DNA of 64,000 nt, taken from contig NZ_KB893189.1 of NCBI RefSeq assembly GCF_000374025.1, positions 1 through 64,000 on the forward strand, written 5' to 3'. Source of the stretch: Spirosoma panaciterrae DSM 21099 (GTDB lineage: Bacteria; Bacteroidota; Bacteroidia; Cytophagales; Spirosomataceae). Each line of letters opens with the position of its first letter. Position 1 is the first letter of the stretch. This document shows, one piece after another, positions 59,506-64,000 of the stretch. The notes beneath the pieces were generated by a model. The model had not been told where the DNA came from, did not search any database, and worked only from the letters and a program-made list of their open reading frames with translations. Position numbers and translations under genes: made by a program.

Positions 59506-59841
59506 TCACGAGCCCCGGTAAGTTGAATAGCCAAACGGGTTTAGGAGTAGTGGAACGTGATAATGTTCGCCCGTTGTGATGGCAAACGTAATCTCGACAA
59601 ACGGGTAAAACGTAGCCACATTCAGCGACTCAAAATAGTCGCCCGTTTCAAAGCACAATTTGTAAATGCCCGTGGGCAGTACCGTCTCATTCGAGAGCAG
59701 ATCTCCGATACGTCCGTCAGCATTCGTCATTCCCCGGCCAATCTCCAGCCATTCTCGCTGTTGCTGGTATAGAATCACATGGACGTTTTTCGCTGGTTTG
59801 CCTCGAGTTGTATCCAGAATATGGGTGGTAATCGCACTCAT
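59506..59841 (-). CDS. uraH: 5-Hydroxyisourate hydrolase (transthyretin-like)
   Basis: 111 residues. Catalytic residues by the family pattern: His7 in T-T-H-I-L-D, Arg44 and His95 in E-H-Y-H-V-P-L-L-L. The diagnostic C-terminus Y-S-T-Y-R-G-S separates HIU hydrolases from transthyretins. Cytoplasmic, no signal peptide. It opens 5-hydroxyisourate to OHCU. Its ATG overlaps the stop of the OHCU decarboxylase gene by ATGA, so the two enzymes of consecutive steps are translationally coupled. Confidence 0.95.
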   Translation of the reverse strand: MSAITTHILDTTRGKPAKNVHVILYQQQREWLEIGRGMTNADGRIGDLLSNETVLPTGIYKLCFETGDYFESLNVATFYPFVEITFAITTGEHYHVPLLLNPFGYSTYRGS

Positions 59842-60344
59842 GCCATCAAAAGTTTATCCAGTCGAATTTTGGTAATCTTATTCTGTTCCTGCATCGCTAC
59901 TAAGATTTCTTCCCCTGGCGAATGAGGCAACCGCGACTCCAGAATGGCCAGCATCTCCTCTGCCGATTTACCCGTAGCACAGACGATGAATATATAGCCA
60001 AATTTCGCTTCATACAATCGGTTTCCTTCAGATAGTCGTTCGAGAATGGTTTCCGAAGCTCCTGCCACCCCCGACTGCTCCCCCGATGCCCACTTTCGCG
60101 TATTGGCATATTTAGACCGTAAGGAGTCTATGTCGCCGATTTTTGGATGCTGTTCAAACGCTTCTTTCCAATCGGTTTCGGAGCAGCCAAACCAGATAAT
60201 TTCGGCCTGCCGAGTTACCGTTTCCCGGCTATCGGCCGGAAAGATTTTCACCATTTCGGCAACCCAGTTCGAGGAGCCACAACAGGTCGTTAGGGCTGCT
60301 CTTAACTCAGCACCAGACAATTCATTCAATTCAGACAAAGTCAT
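59838..60344 (-). CDS. uraD: OHCU decarboxylase
   Basis: 168 residues from MTLSELNELS. The family catalytic motif F-E-Q-H-P-K-I-G-D (His66) and the A-S-G-E-Q-S-G-V (Glu89) are both present. The enzyme decarboxylates OHCU to (S)-allantoin. I chose the ATG at 60344; the TTG at 60362 would only add residues encoded by the intergenic spacer. Lies 18 bp after the aminohydrolase gene and overlaps the HIU hydrolase start by four bases. Confidence 0.94.
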   Translation of the reverse strand: MTLSELNELSGAELRAALTTCCGSSNWVAEMVKIFPADSRETVTRQAEIIWFGCSETDWKEAFEQHPKIGDIDSLRSKYANTRKWASGEQSGVAGASETILERLSEGNRLYEAKFGYIFIVCATGKSAEEMLAILESRLPHSPGEEILVAMQEQNKITKIRLDKLLMA

Positions 60345-60362
60345 ATGTATAACTTGCAGCAA

Positions 60363-61109
60363 CTAAATTACGGTTGGAAAACGGTTGACGTTCTTATAAT
60401 ATATATATACGGCTGGCTCTTTTCCCATAGCCGTAAACCACTGCTGGCAGTAGGGAGCCATCCAGATCGAATCGCCTTTTTTTATCGGATACCAGTCTTT
60501 ATCGAGCATATATACGCCCTGCCCCTGTAGATAAATCAAGCCATGTTCCATAATGTGCGTTTCGACAAAGGGCAGATGGCCTCCCGGATCGTACGTAAAA
60601 ATATTGACCGCCATATCGAACGAAAGCGTATCGGGCAATAACACCTGTAACCGCAACGCCGGGTCGCCTAAATAGGTAGGGGCCTCAATAGCAGCCGCAT
60701 CACCGAATAAGACCGGGGGCACGTCGTACCCGTCCAATTTTTCATATACCTTATGAAAACTGAGGAGTTGGGTTCCTGGTTCTGGCTCTTCGAATCGATA
60801 TACCTTACCGATGGGGATATAGACAAATTGCCCCTGGTTCAGCTTTTGTTTCTCACCATCGACTATAGCCGTAACATGCCCCTCGATTACATAAAAAAAC
60901 AATTGTGAAGCCTCTGTAACACCTCGCATTGTACCCTTGTCCGTCAGGGTAATGAGTGTCTGGCACAGGTGGGCTCCCATTTGCTCATTGATAATTACAT
61001 GAACCGTACAATTCTCCCAGCCGGGCACCCGACTGTTGATGTACCCATCCGGGCTGATGATGGCATGATTGCGTTTGACAACCGACCGGGTAAGTGCTGA
61101 TATTTCCAT
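60363..61109 (-). CDS. allE: (S)-Ureidoglycine aminohydrolase
   Basis: 248 residues, bicupin. Metal ligands by alignment with the plant enzyme: Glu183, His185 and His189 in V-E-T-H-I-M-E-H-G, and Gln223 in Y-C-Q-Q-W. The spacing of 34 residues between the last His and Gln is the same as reported for Arabidopsis. The N-terminal cupin contains L-F-F-Y-V-I-E-G-H-V-T-A-I. It deaminates (S)-ureidoglycine to (S)-ureidoglycolate with release of ammonia. Its presence shows that the pathway from allantoate runs through ureidoglycine, not allantoicase. Confidence 0.94.
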   Translation of the reverse strand: MEISALTRSVVKRNHAIISPDGYINSRVPGWENCTVHVIINEQMGAHLCQTLITLTDKGTMRGVTEASQLFFYVIEGHVTAIVDGEKQKLNQGQFVYIPIGKVYRFEEPEPGTQLLSFHKVYEKLDGYDVPPVLFGDAAAIEAPTYLGDPALRLQVLLPDTLSFDMAVNIFTYDPGGHLPFVETHIMEHGLIYLQGQGVYMLDKDWYPIKKGDSIWMAPYCQQWFTAMGKEPAVYIYYKNVNRFPTVI

Positions 61110-61168
61110 AGTATCTTTTTATAAAATTCTTTCTCCGCTCTCCTAACATGGCTTGAACACTGCACGGC

Positions 61169-62404
61169 TCAATCCACAATCAGATTTTTTATAAACTGAT
61201 CGGCTACCTTCAGGGCAGCAGCCAGGTCAGCCAATTCAACCTGTTCGAGTGGATTATGACTGATTCCTTCGAAACATCTGACAAACAGCATGGCTATAGG
61301 CGCTACTTGCGAGATCGGAACCCCATCATGTCCGGCTCCACTAACCAGTTGTATTACGTCATATCCACTTTCTGCAATCGCTGTAGCCAGCCGGTTCGTC
61401 AGTTGCGCATCACAAGCTACCGGAGCAGTTTCCTGAATGAGCTTCCACCCAACCGTAACGGACCGCATCCTGCCAATGTCGAAACAGGTATCCTGCAGCG
61501 ACTGGTAGGCCCAGGCTAACACAGCCGCATCGCTACTACGCATATCCAGACTACAAACCACGTCGCCCGGAATCACATTGCTGGCGGCATTAGCAACGAC
61601 CAGCTTTCCCACTGTAGCCACCAGATTCGTTTGGCCAGCAGCTAGTTGCTCGGCACTCAGAATGAATTCAGCAGCCGCACACAGTGCATCCTGGCGCATA
61701 GCCATTGGAACGGTACCGGCATGACCTGCCATTCCTTCGAAAGTAATCTCAATCCGTTTTTGTCCGGCAATAGCCGTCACAACAGCCACGGGAATGGCCT
61801 TTTCATATAGAACCGGGCCTTGCTCAATGTGGATTTCGAAGTAGCCCAGCCAATCCTGAGGTGCAATGGCATCAGATTTCAAACGGCGGCTATCTCCACC
61901 CATGGTCTGAATAACCTCAGAAAGCCATGTACCCGAAGCATCTTTTTGGTTCAGCAGCGCGTCGTCGAACAATCCAGCGACAACCTTACTTCCTAAATAG
62001 GTCGTATGAAACCGGACGCCCTCTTCGTCGCTGAAAGCAATCAATTCGATATGAAATGGCAATGGTTGACCCAATTGAATAAGTTGTTCCAGCAGATCAA
62101 GCCCCATAATTACCCCAAGAGGCCCGTCGAACCGTCCTGCGTTGACCACCGTATCCATATGCGAGGCTATGACAAAGGTTTTGGCCGATTCGCAGGGGCT
62201 CACCCATCGCCCCCGAACATTACCAATGGCATCCACACGAGTCTGTAAACCCATTTCGCGCATCCACTGCTCAATCAGGCGACTCCCTTCAAGAAATGAC
62301 GGTGTACCAAACGTGCGGGTAATCCCCATAGTGGTTTCACTGATCGAAGCCAGTTGATCTATTTTATCAAGTATTGCCTTTGCTCGTCGACTATACCCAC
62401 TCAT
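61169..62404 (-). CDS. allC: Allantoate amidohydrolase (M20)
   Basis: 411 residues from MSGYSRRAKAILDKIDQLA. Metal motifs are A-S-H-M-D-T-V-V-N-A-G-R-F-D-G, F-S-D-E-E-G-V-R-F, H-I-E-Q-G-P-V-L and G-I-S-H-N-P-L-E; M-A-G-H-A-G-T-V-P-M and G-A-G-H-D-G-V-P-I-S are conserved in the family. The D-T-V-V-N-A-G segment is characteristic of allantoate amidohydrolases, unlike the paralogue at 58123. Releases ammonia and CO2 from allantoate, giving (S)-ureidoglycine. An in-frame ATG ten codons upstream (62434) is possible but less like the family N-terminus. Confidence 0.9.
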   Translation of the reverse strand: MSGYSRRAKAILDKIDQLASISETTMGITRTFGTPSFLEGSRLIEQWMREMGLQTRVDAIGNVRGRWVSPCESAKTFVIASHMDTVVNAGRFDGPLGVIMGLDLLEQLIQLGQPLPFHIELIAFSDEEGVRFHTTYLGSKVVAGLFDDALLNQKDASGTWLSEVIQTMGGDSRRLKSDAIAPQDWLGYFEIHIEQGPVLYEKAIPVAVVTAIAGQKRIEITFEGMAGHAGTVPMAMRQDALCAAAEFILSAEQLAAGQTNLVATVGKLVVANAASNVIPGDVVCSLDMRSSDAAVLAWAYQSLQDTCFDIGRMRSVTVGWKLIQETAPVACDAQLTNRLATAIAESGYDVIQLVSGAGHDGVPISQVAPIAMLFVRCFEGISHNPLEQVELADLAAALKVADQFIKNLIVD

Positions 62405-62509
62405 TTTTTGAACCGGTCTGCTTCCTGATTTCACTCATCGTCCTCTTTATAGCTACACTCCAGTACCTATTTCTTTCCATCGCATCCCCGTCAGGTTGAG
62501 GATATGTAC

Positions 62510-63865
62510 TTAACCCTGTCCTTTCGTCGGCCCGTTTAGCAATACCTTTCCCATGTTGAGCCCTGAAAAATTGCCCTGCTTAAACACCAGATCACCTGCC
62601 AGGTATGTTTGTTCAACCACCCCGTATAGCGCTTCATTCAGGTACGGAGTTATTTTGTGTTTATGCTCAAGGATAGACTCCGATACGACGAAGGTTTCCG
62701 CAGGGTCCCAAACAATCAGATCGGCGTCGAATCCTTTAGCGATTTTCCCCTTTCGGCCAGCCAATCCCGCCAACACAGCCGGTTTTTCGCAAAGCCAACG
62801 TGCGATATCAGATAACGTACACCCTCGCTGACGGGCCGCCGTCCACAGCACAGGCAGCGCAAACTGAAGCGATGCTATCCCACCCCAGGCTTTCATGAAA
62901 TTACCGCTCTCCAGTAGTTTCAACTCGGCGGGTGCTGGCGAGTGATCGGTGGCCACAAAATCAATAATTCCCCCTTTCAGAGCCTCCCACAGTCTGTTCC
63001 TATTGGTACGTTCCCGGATGGGTGGCGCACATTTGAACTGCGTCTGTCCATCCGGTATTCCCTCGGCTTCGAAAAACAAGTAGTGTTGTGCCGTTTCAAC
63101 AGTAAGTGGCAAACCGTTTTGTTTAGCCCTGGCAATTGGCTCTATCGAGTTGGCTGAAGATAAATGAACAATGTGCGTACGGCAGTTAAATTCCTCACAC
63201 AACCGAATCATCAGCGCAATGGCGTTGTCTTCCCACTCTTTCGGCCGCGAAGCCAGGTAATTCTGATAGGATCGAACTTCGCCCGTAGCCCGTGTTTCAT
63301 CCGTCGACAGTTCGCAGTGTACCAGTAGAGGTAGGTTATACCGGGCAAGGATCGGCATGGCTTTCCGTAAATCATTCTCAGACGTATTCGGAAACTCATC
63401 GATCCCCGAATGCGTCAGAAACGCCTTAAACCCCAATACGCCTTTCTCAATCAGTGGTTCTATCTCGTTTGTATTCCCGGGTACAAGTCCTCCCCAGAAC
63501 CCGCAGTGGGTATGCAGCTTGCCCGGAAGAGCCGCTAGTTTCTGATCGAATGCATCGGCAGTAGTAGTCACTGGTGATGAATTAAGTGGCATATCAACCA
63601 GCGTGGTTAAACCTCCGGCCAGTGCTGCCCGAGTAGCCGTATCAAAACCTTCCCAGTCTGTACGGCCAGGCTCATTGATGTGTACGTGAGGGTCGATAAC
63701 ACCAGCCATTACTACCTTATCCCCAAGATCGTGCACAACTGACGAAAAATCAGAGGGCAGTTCCGATAAGACGTCAGCAATCCGGCCATTATTCACCCAA
63801 ACCACTGCCTGTCTGATGCCATCAGGCGTAATAACCTGACTACTTTTTAGCGCGAAATCGGTCAT
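62510..63865 (-). CDS. allB: Allantoinase
   Basis: 451 residues, amidohydrolase superfamily. Metal and catalytic residues by the family: His60 and His62 in D-P-H-V-H-I-N-E-P-G-R-T-D-W-E-G-F, the carbamylated Lys147 in L-G-F-K-A-F-L-T-H-S-G-I-D-E-F, His183, and Asp307 in V-A-T-D-H-S-P-A-P. The H-I-N-E-P-G-R-T-D-W-E-G-F signature marks allantoinase rather than dihydroorotase. Cytoplasmic. Hydrolyses allantoin to allantoate. First gene of the ureide set on this strand; any promoter lies close to 63866-64000, where nothing clear was seen. Confidence 0.95.
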   Translation of the reverse strand: MTDFALKSSQVITPDGIRQAVVWVNNGRIADVLSELPSDFSSVVHDLGDKVVMAGVIDPHVHINEPGRTDWEGFDTATRAALAGGLTTLVDMPLNSSPVTTTADAFDQKLAALPGKLHTHCGFWGGLVPGNTNEIEPLIEKGVLGFKAFLTHSGIDEFPNTSENDLRKAMPILARYNLPLLVHCELSTDETRATGEVRSYQNYLASRPKEWEDNAIALMIRLCEEFNCRTHIVHLSSANSIEPIARAKQNGLPLTVETAQHYLFFEAEGIPDGQTQFKCAPPIRERTNRNRLWEALKGGIIDFVATDHSPAPAELKLLESGNFMKAWGGIASLQFALPVLWTAARQRGCTLSDIARWLCEKPAVLAGLAGRKGKIAKGFDADLIVWDPAETFVVSESILEHKHKITPYLNEALYGVVEQTYLAGDLVFKQGNFSGLNMGKVLLNGPTKGQG

Positions 63866-64000
63866 ACTGCTTTTCGTATCATTCCCCTATCGGATTTTCT
63901 CCTGAAACGGTTGGCTTGTATGCCAGTACCGAAAATTCTCGTTCGATGGGCTTACGTGAATCCACGTAGAAGACTAAAAATAGAAAATTAATGGCTATAC

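Noticed and set aside
1-64000. CRISPR arrays, tRNA or rRNA genes
   Set aside because: No regularly spaced direct repeats with unique spacers and no cloverleaf or rRNA signature were seen by eye. The word-repeat hairpins are not CRISPR: units are 7-13 bp, adjacent and mirrored.

Overview
The window comes from a member of the Bacteroidota, most likely Cytophagales and close to Spirosoma or its relatives. The pointers are: almost no Shine-Dalgarno sequences ahead of starts; several promoters of the Bacteroidota type (TTG, 20-21 bp, TAnnTTTG); a secreted protease with a type IX secretion (T9SS) C-terminal tail; a Porin_10-like outer-membrane protein; a CTP synthase-YidC-binding-protein string; many CHRD, TMF-repeat and CotH-type surface proteins; and menaquinone (menC) and lipid A (lpxK) genes. 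This is inference from content; no 16S gene is present. No tRNA, rRNA or CRISPR array was seen.

Left edge (1-1200): an IS5-family transposase enters from the left and cuts off the front of a beta-helix surface protein. 1.2-16.7 kb: exported and envelope proteins (Gfo/Idh/MocA oxidoreductase plus pirin; TMF-repeat protein; lnt coupled to a secreted unknown; a lipoprotein; a membrane-tethered TPR-HTH regulator), an ABC1 kinase with its TetR partner, two small exported proteins, and comEC with a GNAT gene. 16.7-32.7 kb: housekeeping core, with an M43 protease, phoH, a dnaB split by a 341-residue intein in its P-loop, LOG, an unlisted 51-residue basic protein, a glycosyltransferase, hemL, a TPR/periplasmic-binding-like protein, yidC and pyrG.

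33-47.9 kb: a GMC dehydrogenase with a Tat-exported gamma-like subunit and a cysteine motif suited to an Fe-S cluster; a porin with an apparently leaderless promoter; lpxK; menC followed by an ScfR/RamB-like regulator; and a complete RND efflux operon (small exported protein, adaptor, pump, outer-membrane channel). 47.9-58 kb: a GNAT, an FMN-dependent 2-hydroxyacid oxidase, aconitase, two tandem CHRD lipoproteins, a small heat-shock protein with a Gly/Trp-rich head, a small membrane protein and a very large CotH-type secreted protein.

58-63.9 kb is the most coherent pathway: six genes on one strand that can take 5-hydroxyisourate to glyoxylate (HIU hydrolase, OHCU decarboxylase, allantoinase, allantoate amidohydrolase, ureidoglycine aminohydrolase, and a second M20 amidohydrolase that looks like ureidoglycolate amidohydrolase). 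It follows the plant-like, fully hydrolytic ureide route that releases all nitrogen as ammonia. Uricase is not in the window.

Across the window, several intergenic spaces hold long hairpins built of short repeated words (11.96-12.03, 27.01-27.09 and 41.40-41.48 kb). They share an architecture but not a sequence, and they supply stop or start codons to the genes beside them. With the intein and the ureide cluster they are the items most worth a second look.
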